NCBI RefSeq assembly: GCF_000789235.1
Contig: NZ_KN525716.1
Location: 496,001-560,000 of the forward strand
DNA from: Wocania ichthyoenteri Th78
Lineage (GTDB): Bacteria > Bacteroidota > Bacteroidia > Flavobacteriales > Flavobacteriaceae
DNA: 64,000 nucleotides
Direction: 5' to 3'
A program made the position numbers and the translations under genes. Under the pieces are notes generated by a model, which did not search any database, was not told the DNA's origin, and worked only from the letters and a program-made list of their open reading frames with translations. This document shows, piece after piece, positions 48,101-56,174 of this stretch (within the stretch, counting starts at the first letter, position 1; each line of letters opens with the position of its first letter).

Positions 48101-49056
48101 AGTATCAAGGTGGTTACGCAACGTACACTTTAATGGGTGGTATTAAAGCCGTATCAACAGATACTAGAATTAATGCTTCTGGTCAAATTGGAACTAAAGT
48201 TCCGCAACAATATATTCCTGTTAGTCAAGGATTCTTTGTAACTGCTGATGCAGGAGGTATTGTTACTTTTAAAAATAGCCAGCGTACTTTTAAAACTGAA
48301 GCTTCAGATCCTTCTTTATTCTTAAAAGGTTCAAGTACAAAAGGTAAATCGAGTACTGCCAAAACCAATTCGGACGATAGACAAAAAATAAGATTGATGT
48401 TTGACTCCCCTAAGGGTTACCATCGTCAATTATTAGTTGGTGAAGATACGTATGCAACTAGTGATATAGATAAAGGTTATGATGCGCCTTTAATTGAAAA
48501 TAACGTTGAAGATTTATTTTGGATATTTAACAACAAAAACTTTGTTATTCAAGCCGTAAATAATTTTGATGATACCCAAATATTACCCTTAGGTATTAAA
48601 ATTGATAAAGAAGGCTTAGCAACAATAAAAATTGATGAGCTTGAAAATATAGATAGTAATAAGGCTATTTATTTGCACGATAAAGAACTGAACATATATC
48701 ACGATTTAAAAGAGAGTAAGTATAATGTCCATTTAGCTACTGGCGAATATCTAAACCGTTTTGAGTTAACATTCTCAAAAGCATCACAATCATTAAGTAC
48801 AGATGAGACAAATAAAAACCCTATCGAGGTTTATTTTTCTAATGAAGACATGAATGTGGTGGTACATAATCCGAATTCTCAACTCATTGAATCGGTTGAA
48901 ATGATTAATATTTTAGGGCAATCGCTATTCAAATTCGAAATAAATTCAAACGACGATTATTTAAGATATAAAGCATCGCAAATGAAAACTGGAACGTACA
49001 TTTTAAAAATAGAAACAGAATACGGAAAGCTTTCTAAAAAAGTATTAATAAATTGA
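45181..49056 (+). CDS. secreted thrombospondin-type-3/LamG protein with T9SS sorting domain
   Basis: This 1291-residue protein has a signal peptide (to about THAQ, residue 23). It then begins directly with calcium-binding thrombospondin type 3-like repeats (DSDGDGVPDSVDIDDDNDG) and carries more of them at about 275-420. A LamG jelly roll covers about 440-610 (VTLMAWIKSDAGN, NIDEVRVFNTAL). The C-terminal ~600 residues match the preceding gene ([26 protein letters not shown]) and end in a type A T9SS sorting domain (MINILGQSLFKF, KTGTYILKIET). It is probably a surface-exposed adhesive or glycan-binding protein with no recognised enzyme domain. It is separated from hisS by a shared terminator. 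Confidence 0.87.
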   Translation: MRNFILFKVLIVFVLFSYTTHAQDSDGDGVPDSVDIDDDNDGIIDTYECSATIQFNNASLLTATDLDDVKAGEKVIYSNALLYQNQYYDIVLTIITINGSFTVDCNNELRVDGFDSSTDEYITYSFDLVEAGTATPSNPIGIPAILYGMVLESRDIDTRSGDDFTEIAGFNPSTSTSSVTGYLNATTNLEQAGFINGGGPTGYTTYRLDPTIAGSTTDWEDEPHDGGTQGNDPDFYLYMEFDIFSHVDLLYGATGTVTTSTRLTNFGVSSKCDFDNDNILDTVDIDSDNDGIPDNVEAQPTIGYIPPSNVSSSITDANGNGLDDVYESAMGGTDLNNLEDTDGDKLKDYLDSDTDNDGTPDIQENGQANILSGLDVDNDGLDDVFDVVFAYLDINDEVSVGDIADLTNSFEDVDSDATIGGDLDYRDLFDINPPVIASIDFDGIDDYLSRASFINGLNDVTLMAWIKSDAGNSTNMVIAGEDTGCKLWLENGNTPKFTIKSAGNSETTVSCSSISFDEWHHITGTYKSSTGLISLYLDGALLSSTNVTNTGAVIENTEDSNEDFEVGRLSTDVSNKEYFKGNIDEVRVFNTALIPDQIQQMVYQEIENNSGNIRGSIIPKNIGDISGCSTILWNNLIAYYPMTNIKKGTTSDYSGYDKELYLNYITTIQEQTAPMPYKASNNGAWSTEGTWQYGNVWDIENISSNKDWCIVAIKNDVNTSNSHSTLGLLIDSGSTLTINNDKELNNSWYLKLDGKIDLQGESQLIQGADSSLDVTSAGTLERDQQGTKDLYTYNYWSSPVGLSNTTSNNNSYTLNDILNDGSVATNPLPINFVTGYNGAPGTPGTTPVGIASYWVWKYANRLTDDYASWQHVKNTGTVLAGEGYTMKGVDNSPTSFTEEQNYVFNGKPNNGDIKLTLSAGNDYLVGNPYASAIDANEFILDNISAGAGRAATNIIDGTLYFWDHFAGNTHILREYQGGYATYTLMGGIKAVSTDTRINASGQIGTKVPQQYIPVSQGFFVTADAGGIVTFKNSQRTFKTEASDPSLFLKGSSTKGKSSTAKTNSDDRQKIRLMFDSPKGYHRQLLVGEDTYATSDIDKGYDAPLIENNVEDLFWIFNNKNFVIQAVNNFDDTQILPLGIKIDKEGLATIKIDELENIDSNKAIYLHDKELNIYHDLKESKYNVHLATGEYLNRFELTFSKASQSLSTDETNKNPIEVYFSNEDMNVVVHNPNSQLIESVEMINILGQSLFKFEINSNDDYLRYKASQMKTGTYILKIETEYGKLSKKVLIN

Positions 49057-49131
49057 GTTAGTTTTAGTTAGTTGATAAGTATAATCTGAGTTTAAAACCC
49101 AAATCAACCATTTACTAGATTATGCTTTATT

Positions 49132-49165
49132 AAAGCGTCCTAAAAAATTAGGACGCTTTTTTATT
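49132..49165. terminator. bidirectional terminator between the LamG gene and hisS
   Basis: A perfect 12-bp stem, AAAGCGTCCTAA (49132-49143) with TTAGGACGCTTT (49148-49159), encloses an AAAA loop. It is followed by TTTTATTTT on the plus strand. It lies between convergent genes and could serve both, ending 1 bp before the hisS stop codon. Confidence 0.88.
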
Positions 49166-50873
49166 TTATATGAGTAATTAATTCTTGTAATGAAAATTTA
49201 AATTGTTTACCAGAAACCATATCTTTTAAAGTATATGTATGCGAGTTAATTTCCTCTTCGCCTACTAAAACTACAAAAGGAATCGCACGTTTATTAGCAT
49301 GATTCATTTGCTTTTTCATTTTAGCAGCATCAGGATATAATTCAGCATTAATATCCTTTAAACGTAATTCTTTAATGGCTTTTAAACTGAATAGAGCTTC
49401 TTTTTCGCCAAAATTAATGAATAGTACCTCAACATTTTTAGTAACCGTTTCTGGAAATAAACCCAATTCTTCAAGCACTAAATAAATACGGTCTAAACCA
49501 AAGCTAATACCAACGCCACTAACATCTTTCATCCCGAAAATTCCTGTTAAGTCGTCGTAACGACCACCACCGCCAATAGAACCCATTTGTACGTTTTTGG
49601 GAGCAGAAACTTCAAAAATAGCACCTGTATAATAATTCAATCCGCGTGCTAAAGTAACATCGAGTTGCAGTGTAGCAGTTGATAATCCTAATTCAGAAAT
49701 AGCAGTATTGATGAATGCTAATTCTTCAATTCCTTTTTTTCCTTCTTCGGAAGTATTTAAAATGCTTTTTAAGCTTTCAATTTGAGATTCAAAAGACCCT
49801 GAAAGGTTAAATAATGGTTGTAATTTTTCAATTCCTGCTTCTGAAATGCCTTTACTTAGCATTTCCTCCTTCACCTTCTCCTCGCCTATTTTATCAAGTT
49901 TATCTAAAGCTACTGTAAAGTCAATTAACTTATCACTAGCTCCAATAACTTCGGCAATTCCAGAAAGTATTTTACGGTTATTGATTTTAATAGTAACACC
50001 TTCTAATTTTAAAGCTGAAAAAACAATGTCGTAAAGTTGAATAAACTCAACTTCTTGCCACAAACTTTTACTACCAACTACATCGGCATCACATTGATAA
50101 AACTCTCTAAAACGCCCTTTTTGTGGTCTATCTGCTCTCCAAACGGGTTGTATTTGGTAGCGTTTAAACGGGAATTCTATTTCGTTTTGGTGTTGTACCA
50201 CATAGCGTGCAAATGGGACAGTTAGATCGTAGCGTAAGGCTTTTTCTGAAATAATGTTTGCTAAAGAACTTTGATTCATTACAATCCATTGGTAAAAAAA
50301 ACTACACGTATGAGTATAGAAAAAATTAAAATCAGTACTATCCTCATTGTCATATATTCTTATTTTGGAAGTTTCTTTCTTTTTTGATAAAAAATTAAAT
50401 ATTTCATCTTTATTAGTTGTAAAATAAACATAAAATGAAGTGATGAATTTATCATCAAAATATTCACTTCCTTTTCCTTTTAATTCAGAATTTTTATCAT
50501 AAAGTTTTTTGAAATTTTCAACTAACAAAACTGATTCTGCCATCTCAGCATCATAAAATGAGATAATATCCTTCTCTCCAATTATATATTCATTTATAAA
50601 GGATTCAAAAAGAAAATTGCTTCTAAGAGTAAAAAGTTGAATAAATTTCTCCAAATAATCCCCAGAATTCAAAATCTTAAAAATCAACCGATCCCCTTCG
50701 TCACCATATTTTCCCATTAAGGTACTTGAGTTTTCAAAACTTGGGGTTTCAATAGGTTGAAATCCAAAGGTTTCAAAAGCACCACGAATGGTATTAAAAA
50801 TATAGTTTCGCTTGGCGACTTGCTCTGGATTAAAATCTCTGGTTCCTTTTGGAATACTTGGTTTTTGAGCCAT
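49161..50873 (-). CDS. hisS: histidyl-tRNA synthetase with a large internal insertion
   Basis: HisS charges tRNA-His in the cytoplasm. I start it at 50873 ([14 protein letters not shown]), 570 residues. The open frame continues to 50984, but that extension is the translation of REP-like DNA. Class II marks are present: TPSFEN in motif 1, [18 protein letters not shown] in motif 2, [10 protein letters not shown], and GISFGLDRI in motif 3. The unusual feature lies between ILNSGDYL (ends residue 74) and [14 protein letters not shown] (about 208). Flavobacterial HisS normally has about 20 residues here, but this one has about 130 (coordinates about 50259-50651), rich in Phe, Asn, Lys and Ile. The frame is intact and the catalytic motifs are unharmed, so the enzyme is probably functional. 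Confidence 0.95.
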   Translation of the reverse strand: MAQKPSIPKGTRDFNPEQVAKRNYIFNTIRGAFETFGFQPIETPSFENSSTLMGKYGDEGDRLIFKILNSGDYLEKFIQLFTLRSNFLFESFINEYIIGEKDIISFYDAEMAESVLLVENFKKLYDKNSELKGKGSEYFDDKFITSFYVYFTTNKDEIFNFLSKKKETSKIRIYDNEDSTDFNFFYTHTCSFFYQWIVMNQSSLANIISEKALRYDLTVPFARYVVQHQNEIEFPFKRYQIQPVWRADRPQKGRFREFYQCDADVVGSKSLWQEVEFIQLYDIVFSALKLEGVTIKINNRKILSGIAEVIGASDKLIDFTVALDKLDKIGEEKVKEEMLSKGISEAGIEKLQPLFNLSGSFESQIESLKSILNTSEEGKKGIEELAFINTAISELGLSTATLQLDVTLARGLNYYTGAIFEVSAPKNVQMGSIGGGGRYDDLTGIFGMKDVSGVGISFGLDRIYLVLEELGLFPETVTKNVEVLFINFGEKEALFSLKAIKELRLKDINAELYPDAAKMKKQMNHANKRAIPFVVLVGEEEINSHTYTLKDMVSGKQFKFSLQELITHIK

Positions 50874-50879
50874 ATTAAC

Positions 50880-50897
50880 TACCTGCGAAGGCAGGTA
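50880..50897. repeat. hairpin repeat in the hisS leader
   Basis: ACCTGC GAAG GCAGGT forms a 7-bp stem (with the flanking T/A pair) and a 4-base loop, only 6 bp upstream of the hisS ATG. It matches a short hairpin repeat common in flavobacterial intergenic DNA, and might influence hisS translation. Confidence 0.6.
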
Positions 50898-50930
50898 TCT
50901 CTTTAAAATTATTAAATACTTTTTATGTGG

Positions 50931-50951
50931 ATTCCGCATCAAGTGCGGAAT
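50931..50951. repeat. REP-like inverted repeat
   Basis: ATTCCGCA and TGCGGAAT (8 bp each) flank a TCAAG loop and are followed by GACA. This GC-richer, palindromic element resembles flavobacterial extragenic repeats. When translated on the minus strand it produces the spurious [12 protein letters not shown] extension in front of hisS. Confidence 0.7.
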
Positions 50952-51108
50952 GACAAAACAACGATTAAAACATTGCTTAAACAAAAATATATAATGAAAA
51001 CGTCATTATTAGCTTTTTTATCAGAAAAATAGCCTGTACTGAGCGTAGGCTAAATATGGTAATCTCTTAAATTGAAAATGAATTACTATAATTTACTATT
51101 CGATAAAC

Positions 51109-51141
51109 AGATTGCCACGTCGTACCCCCTCGCAATGACGG
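51109..51141. repeat. REP-like repeat (TCGCAATGACG type)
   Basis: The sequence AGATTGCCACGTCGTACCCC followed by CTCGCAATGACGG is a well-known style of dispersed intergenic repeat, with CGTC and GACG as partial arms. It is the third repeat in the 275-bp hisS upstream region. Confidence 0.6.
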
Positions 51142-51148
51142 TTCAATT

Positions 51149-51616
51149 TTAATTAATCAATTTATCAAAATAATTATACAATTCACCTTTGGTAATAACT
51201 GCGCCTTGTTCAATCATTTTAAACTTGTCTAGGTTTTTATCATCGGTATAGTCTTTATCTGCTTGTAAAAACTCTACATTTTCGTCCATTAAATTGTCTC
51301 GCAACCAATTATAACCTTCTTTGGTCGTTATATCAATATCGTTTTTTAAATTAATAACAATAGCATGCATTTTATCTTCATCTAAATGAAATAAATACAT
51401 ATGTTGTGGCGAAATATGCTCTAAATATTTGGCTTTGTTTAAAGCACCTTCCCAAATTAAATCGCTAAAAACATCTAGTTCTGTTTCTGCTAGTTCTGGC
51501 TTGTTCACTTTTAGATTTTCCCACTCGTCTGCCGTAACAGATTGTGTTGCTAAAAAATTGATGAATTCTTGATGTAATTCTTCAAATTGTTCTTTTGTAA
51601 GTCTTGAATACTTCAT
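51149..51616 (-). CDS. DUF6495 family protein
   Basis: This is a 155-residue soluble, acidic protein with no signal peptide or membrane segment. It matches a conserved flavobacterial family (DUF6495) of unknown function that I associate with this position between hisS and the ribosomal operon. Notable features are an N-terminal helical region (EQFEELHQEFINFLA), an internal LNKAKYLEHISPQHMYLFHL stretch, and a C-terminal GAVITKGELYNYFDKLI. No catalytic motif is visible. It is co-directional with rplI but separated by 100 bp that contain a terminator and a REP-like hairpin, so it is probably expressed independently. Confidence 0.82.
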   Translation of the reverse strand: MKYSRLTKEQFEELHQEFINFLATQSVTADEWENLKVNKPELAETELDVFSDLIWEGALNKAKYLEHISPQHMYLFHLDEDKMHAIVINLKNDIDITTKEGYNWLRDNLMDENVEFLQADKDYTDDKNLDKFKMIEQGAVITKGELYNYFDKLIN

Positions 51617-51633
51617 AATAAGATCTATTTTTC

Positions 51634-51653
51634 ATTTCCGTGAAAACGGAAAT
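51634..51653. repeat. REP-like hairpin (ATTTCCG/CGGAAAT)
   Basis: ATTTCCG and CGGAAAT arms enclose a TGAAAA loop. Outer arms ATAAGAT and ATCTTAT add a further paired region. This type of hairpin is dispersed in flavobacterial intergenic DNA. It lies just upstream of the DUF6495 start. Confidence 0.6.
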
Positions 51654-51664
51654 CTTATAAATTT

Positions 51665-51695
51665 CACAAAAAAAGCCCCAACTAGGTTGAGGCTT
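51665..51695 (-). terminator. terminator of the rpsF-rpsR-rplI operon
   Basis: On the minus strand AAGCCTCAAC and GTTGGGGCTT pair with one mismatch around a 3-base loop and run straight into a T-tract (TTTTTTT), 22 bp past the rplI stop. It is a classic intrinsic terminator. Confidence 0.88.
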
Positions 51696-51716
51696 AATAT
51701 ATTATAATTTTAAAGT

Positions 51717-52160
51717 TTATGCTTGTGCAACAACTTCAAATTCTAAATCAACAGATACTTCTCTGTGTAAACGTACTACAGCAGTATATTTACCAAGTCT
51801 CTTTACAGTTGTAACTGTAATGAATTTTTTATCGATTGATTGTCCTTCTTTTTCTAAAGCAGCAGCAACATCAATGTTATTTACAGATCCAAATAATTTA
51901 TCGCCTGTACCTACTTTAGCTGGTATTTTAATTTCTAATGCTTTTATTGCTTCTGCAATTACATTTGCATCATCAACTATTTTCTTTTCTTTATAAGCGC
52001 GTTGCTTTAAGTTTTCTGCCAATACTTTTTTAGCAGAAACTGTAGCTAAAATAGCTTGCTTTTGAGGGATTAAAAAATTTCTACCATAACCGTTCTTAAC
52101 TGTTACAATATCGTCTTTAAATCCTAAATTCTCAACGTCTTGTTTTAATATAAGTTCCAT
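51717..52160 (-). CDS. rplI: 50S ribosomal protein bL9
   Basis: This 147-residue bL9 protein binds 23S rRNA near the L1 stalk. The N-terminal domain carries the family signature LKQDVENLGFKDDIVTVKNGYGRNFLIP. A long helix follows (about 40-75), then the C-terminal domain with VGTGDKLFGSV and a late VDLEFEV. Length is normal. It is the third gene of the rpsF-rpsR-rplI operon, 13 bp after rpsR, and is followed by an intrinsic terminator. Confidence 0.97.
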   Translation of the reverse strand: MELILKQDVENLGFKDDIVTVKNGYGRNFLIPQKQAILATVSAKKVLAENLKQRAYKEKKIVDDANVIAEAIKALEIKIPAKVGTGDKLFGSVNNIDVAAALEKEGQSIDKKFITVTTVKRLGKYTAVVRLHREVSVDLEFEVVAQA

Positions 52161-52173
52161 TGTTATGATAATT

Positions 52174-52470
52174 TTATTTTAATAAATCTGCTACGTAAGG
52201 CATCAATGCTAAGTGGCGTGCTCTTTTTACAGCTACAGCTACTTTTCTTTGATACTTTAATGACGTTCCTGTTAAACGACGTGGTAAAATTTTACCTTGC
52301 TCGTTTATAAATCGCATTAAAAAATCTGGATCTTTGTAATCAACATACTTAATCCCAGACTTTTGAAACATACAATATTTCTTTGCCTTGTTTGTATCGA
52401 TGTTAAGCGGAGTTAAATATCTAATTTCTCCGTCTTTTTTTCCTTTAGATTGTTGTTCTATTGATGACAT
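52174..52470 (-). CDS. rpsR: 30S ribosomal protein bS18
   Basis: This 98-residue bS18 protein assembles with bS6 on the 30S platform. The C-terminal core ([34 protein letters not shown]) is unmistakable. The N-terminal 30 residues are a charged extension ([14 protein letters not shown]) typical of Bacteroidota. A single Cys ([10 protein letters not shown]) replaces the zinc-binding set seen in some bacteria. It starts 2 bp after the rpsF stop, consistent with coupled expression. Confidence 0.97.
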   Translation of the reverse strand: MSSIEQQSKGKKDGEIRYLTPLNIDTNKAKKYCMFQKSGIKYVDYKDPDFLMRFINEQGKILPRRLTGTSLKYQRKVAVAVKRARHLALMPYVADLLK

Positions 52471-52472
52471 AA

Positions 52473-52811
52473 TTAAGCTTTTTGTTTAAGTTTATCTCGT
52501 CTTCTCTCTGCCCAAGAAATAGCATGTTTATCTAACGCTACCGTTAAATAACGCATAAAACGCTCGTCACGTCTAAATTCTACTTCTAATGGAGTAATTA
52601 CTTCACCAGGTACAGTGTACTCAAACAAGTGGTAAAATCCACTTTTCTTGTTTTGAATTGGGTAAGCTAATTTTTTTAGTCCCCAATCTTCTTTAGCTAT
52701 CATCTTAGCGCCGTTAGAAACAAGAAAATCTTCGTATTTCTTTACTGTTTCCTTTATCTGATCTTCAGATAAAACGGGATTTAAGATGAAAACAGTTTCA
52801 TAATGATTCAT
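52473..52811 (-). CDS. rpsF: 30S ribosomal protein bS6
   Basis: This 112-residue bS6 protein is the bS18 partner on the 30S subunit. The ferredoxin-like fold shows [17 protein letters not shown] at the start, [24 protein letters not shown] in the middle and [18 protein letters not shown] near the end. Length is normal. It is first in the operon, with a good promoter at 52843-52874 and a leader of about 25 bases. The 210-bp region upstream is shared with the divergent LytTR regulator gene. Confidence 0.97.
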   Translation of the reverse strand: MNHYETVFILNPVLSEDQIKETVKKYEDFLVSNGAKMIAKEDWGLKKLAYPIQNKKSGFYHLFEYTVPGEVITPLEVEFRRDERFMRYLTVALDKHAISWAERRRDKLKQKA

Positions 52812-52842
52812 AAAAATCGTTTTTATTGTTAAAAATTGGCTG

Positions 52843-52874
52843 CAAAAATAAATAATTTCCTTATATTACACAAC
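52843..52874 (-). promoter_or_regulatory. promoter of the rpsF operon
   Basis: On the minus strand GTTG (52871-52874) and TATTTTTG (52843-52850) are 20 bp apart. The -7 box matches TAnnTTTG exactly and the -33 box has one mismatch to TTTG. Confidence 0.6.
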
Positions 52875-52957
52875 TATAAGTCTTCCTATTTTTTTAGCAA
52901 AAAGCATTATTTTTAAAATGTTAAAATTATGTTAAAAACAACACTTTACCGATGATT

Positions 52958-52989
52958 TTTGGTTTTTAGCCGAATTTTTTGTACTATTG
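52958..52989 (+). promoter_or_regulatory. promoter of the LytTR regulator gene
   Basis: TTTG (52958-52961) and TACTATTG (52982-52989) are separated by 20 bp. The -7 box has one mismatch to TAnnTTTG. Transcription should start near 52996, about 26 bases before the ATG at 53022. Confidence 0.6.
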
Positions 52990-53021
52990 TCGATATCTTA
53001 ACCGAAATAATATAAAATGTT

Positions 53022-53717
53022 ATGACTTTAAACTGTGTAGTAGTAGACGATTCAGCAATACAACGTCTCTCTATAGTTAAGTTAGTAGAGAATCACCCCT
53101 CTCTAAACTTAATTGCAGAGTATAGTAGTGCTTTAGAAACTAAAAATGGTTTAAATACGCATCAAGTAGACTTAATTTTCCTTGACATTGAAATGCCAGT
53201 GTTAAATGGATTTGAACTTTTAGACGTATTAAACAACAAACCTCAAATTATTTTTGTAACCGGTAAAACCGAATATGCTTTTAAAGCATTTAATTACGAT
53301 GCTACCGATTATTTACACAAACCAATTACCAGAGAACGCTTTAACACCTCTGTTGATAAAGCCCTAGAGCAACACAAATTGACTTTAGACTTTAACGAAG
53401 AAGAAGGTGAACACATTTTTGTAAAGAGTAACCTTAAAAAACGTAAAGTTTATATTAAGGATATAAAATGGATTGAAGCCCTTGGTGATTACGTAAAACT
53501 AGTTACAGAAGAAACAAGCTTAGTAGTGTTATCTACTATGAAATCTTTTGAAAAAGAATTACCGGAAAATAAATTTTTAAGAATTCACAAATCTTATATT
53601 GTTAATCTTGATAAAATAGATAGATTTAACAGTAAAAATGTTGAAGTTGGTGCTTATGAAATCCCTTTAAGTAGGAATAAAAAGACACAACTTGTAGACG
53701 CTTTAAATAATATTTAA
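53022..53717 (+). CDS. LytTR-family response regulator
   Basis: This is a 231-residue two-domain regulator. The receiver domain (1-120) has the acidic pocket VVVDD at 7-10, the phospho-acceptor Asp55 (LIFLDIEMP) and the conserved Lys in YLHKPI. A LytTR DNA-binding domain covers about 130-228 (FVKSNLKKRKVYIKDIKWIE, LRIHKSYIVNLDKID). It is a complete AlgR/LytR-type transcription factor. No sensor histidine kinase is adjacent, so the partner lies elsewhere. It is convergent with priA, leaving 3 bp between the stops. Confidence 0.95.
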   Translation: MTLNCVVVDDSAIQRLSIVKLVENHPSLNLIAEYSSALETKNGLNTHQVDLIFLDIEMPVLNGFELLDVLNNKPQIIFVTGKTEYAFKAFNYDATDYLHKPITRERFNTSVDKALEQHKLTLDFNEEEGEHIFVKSNLKKRKVYIKDIKWIEALGDYVKLVTEETSLVVLSTMKSFEKELPENKFLRIHKSYIVNLDKIDRFNSKNVEVGAYEIPLSRNKKTQLVDALNNI

Positions 53718-53720
53718 AAT

Positions 53721-56171
53721 TTAAAAGTTATCGACATTTAAAATTACTTTAACCGACCGAAAATCTTTTATACTCAAGAAGCTGTTATTTATTTTAATAA
53801 TAGCTTTTTTTGTTTTTCCTAAACTTTGATGTTTGGGAATTTTTACTAAAATATTTTTATGAAATTGATTTCTAATTCTAGCAATTGGTGGAGATTCTGG
53901 CCCTAAAATATGTTCTGTAAATACTTGTCTTAAAGATTTAGCTAACCAAATGGAAGCAGCGTCTACCCTATTATAATCTTTATGCTTTAAAGTAATTTTG
54001 ATTTGCTTATAAATTGGCGGGTATTTAAAATTATACCTATCGTTCATTTGCTCATTAAACATCTCAATATAATTATTTGTAGAGACTTGCTGCAATATAT
54101 TATGATGTGGATTATAGGTTTGAATTAAAACCTTACCACGTTCGTCTGTTCTACCAGCTCTACCAGATACTTGTAGCATCAATTGAAAACTACGTTCGTG
54201 CGCTCTAAAATCTGGAAAATTTAACATATTATCGGCATTCATTATACCAACTAACTTAACATTTCTAAAATCTAAGCCCTTAGTAAGCATTTGTGTACCT
54301 ACTAAAATATCTATTTCCTGTTGCTCTAAGGCTGTAATTATTTTTTCGTAACCATATTTACCTCGTGTAGTATCTAAATCCATTCTGGCCACCTTATAAT
54401 CTGGAAATATAAGCTTTACCTCTCCTTCAATTTGCTCAGTTCCAAAACCTTTATTATCTAAATCTTGACTACCACACGCCATACAATCTTGCATCATTGC
54501 CGAATTATACCCACAATAATGGCAACGCAACTGATTGCGGTATTGGTGATATGTTAAACTCACATCGCAGTTTGGACATTGTGGCGAATGCCCACAGGTT
54601 TTACACTCTATTATTGGCGAAAATCCGCGACGGTTTTGAAACAATATAATTTGATGCCCTGCTTTTAATGTTTCGGTCATTTCTTCAATCAATCGATCAC
54701 TAAAATGCCCTTTCATGCGTTTCTTTTTTAGTTTATCTTTAATATCGACCAATTCTATATCTGGCATCAACACATCATTAAATCGATGCATTAATTCAAC
54801 AAAACCATACTTATTTTGTTTTGCATTAAAATAACTTTCTAAACTTGGGGTTGCCGAACCTAAAAGCACTTTTGCATGATGCATATTTCCTAAAACAACA
54901 GCCGTATCGCGCGCATGATAACGGGGTGCAGGATCAAATTGTTTAAAGGATTGTTCGTGTTCTTCGTCTACAACTATTAATCCTAAATTATCAAAGGGTA
55001 AAAAAATGGATGAGCGCGCCCCTAAAACGATTTTCGCTTTCGCGGAATTTTGCAAAACATGATTCCAAACCTCAACACGCTCGTGTGATGAATATTTAGA
55101 ATGAAAAATAGCTACTTGCTCGCCAAAATAATTTTGTAAACGTGTTACCAATTGTGTGGTTAAAGCAATTTCTGGCAATAAATACAGCACCTGTTTCCCG
55201 TTTTTAATTACCTCTTCTATTAACTTTACATACACTTCTGTTTTACCAGACGAGGTTACACCATGCAATAATGTTACATTGTGTTTTTTAAAAGTATCTT
55301 TTATTTCTTTTAAGGCTGTTTGTTGGTAATCATTAAGATTTTTAGTCGCTTCATTATCGTCACCCGAATACTGAACTCTATCTGTTTGAATATGATATTC
55401 TTCAAAAACTCTTTTATCAATTAACGCTTTTATTATCGCTACAGAAGCATCACTTTCGTCTGATAAATCTGAAACTTTTACAGGTTTTTTAGCTTTTGCT
55501 GAAACAGAAAACAATGTCATTACAACATCCCGCTGTTTTGGCGCTCGATTTAAATCTTCTAATAATTTTTGTAATGCTTTTTCAGATGAAAAGTTTGAAT
55601 GCAACTTTACATAACGCACCAATTTGGGTTTATACTTTTCGTAAACTTCTTCTTCAACAGTAATTGCTTCTTTTTCAATCAACCTTTTAATTACTGGCAA
55701 TACATTCTTTTTATCAAGAATATTAGAAATATCATGAATTTTTAACGACGATTGATGGTGTAAAGCTTCGTAAACCAAAAACTCATCATCTTTTAAAATA
55801 GATTCATCAATAGCTTTTTTGTGCTTAGTAACTACCGTTTCGCTTTCTAAAATAAAAGCACTTGGTAATGCCGCTCGCATCACATCGCCTAAAGTACACA
55901 TGTAGTACTTAGAAATCCATTGCCATAATTGTAATTGCTTTTCGTTTACTATGGGCGCATCGTCTAAAATTTGATGAATGTCTTTGGCCTCATAAGCTGC
56001 TGGTGCTTCATTATGAATTCTAAAAACAATTCCTGTATATATTTTTGATTTTCCAAAGGGTACAGAAACGCGCATTCCAACACTTAAAAAATTAGATTCA
56101 GAAGGTGTTATGCTATAGGTGAATAGCTTTGGAAGCGGAATGGGAATTATTACATCAATGAAGTGCTGCAT
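53721..56171 (-). CDS. priA: primosomal protein N' (replication restart helicase)
   Basis: This 816-residue PriA is the DNA helicase that reloads the replisome at collapsed forks. The N-terminal DNA-binding domain is followed by the helicase core: Walker A LLHGVTSSGKTEVY (about 303-316), DEEH box (VVDEEHEQSF), GSATPS and the late QVSGRAGR motif. Zinc-binding cysteines are present in CKTCGHSPQCPNC, RCHYCGY and CMACGSQ. Length and order are normal for the family. It overlaps nothing; the stop is 3 bp from the convergent regulator gene and the YihY-family gene ends 3 bp before its start, so the two minus-strand genes are probably co-transcribed. Confidence 0.97.
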   Translation of the reverse strand: MQHFIDVIIPIPLPKLFTYSITPSESNFLSVGMRVSVPFGKSKIYTGIVFRIHNEAPAAYEAKDIHQILDDAPIVNEKQLQLWQWISKYYMCTLGDVMRAALPSAFILESETVVTKHKKAIDESILKDDEFLVYEALHHQSSLKIHDISNILDKKNVLPVIKRLIEKEAITVEEEVYEKYKPKLVRYVKLHSNFSSEKALQKLLEDLNRAPKQRDVVMTLFSVSAKAKKPVKVSDLSDESDASVAIIKALIDKRVFEEYHIQTDRVQYSGDDNEATKNLNDYQQTALKEIKDTFKKHNVTLLHGVTSSGKTEVYVKLIEEVIKNGKQVLYLLPEIALTTQLVTRLQNYFGEQVAIFHSKYSSHERVEVWNHVLQNSAKAKIVLGARSSIFLPFDNLGLIVVDEEHEQSFKQFDPAPRYHARDTAVVLGNMHHAKVLLGSATPSLESYFNAKQNKYGFVELMHRFNDVLMPDIELVDIKDKLKKKRMKGHFSDRLIEEMTETLKAGHQIILFQNRRGFSPIIECKTCGHSPQCPNCDVSLTYHQYRNQLRCHYCGYNSAMMQDCMACGSQDLDNKGFGTEQIEGEVKLIFPDYKVARMDLDTTRGKYGYEKIITALEQQEIDILVGTQMLTKGLDFRNVKLVGIMNADNMLNFPDFRAHERSFQLMLQVSGRAGRTDERGKVLIQTYNPHHNILQQVSTNNYIEMFNEQMNDRYNFKYPPIYKQIKITLKHKDYNRVDAASIWLAKSLRQVFTEHILGPESPPIARIRNQFHKNILVKIPKHQSLGKTKKAIIKINNSFLSIKDFRSVKVILNVDNF

Positions 56172-56174
56172 AAA

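Noticed and set aside
50874-50984. N-terminal extension of hisS
   Set aside because: The 37 extra residues are translated REP-like hairpins, and the HisS family starts at [14 protein letters not shown].
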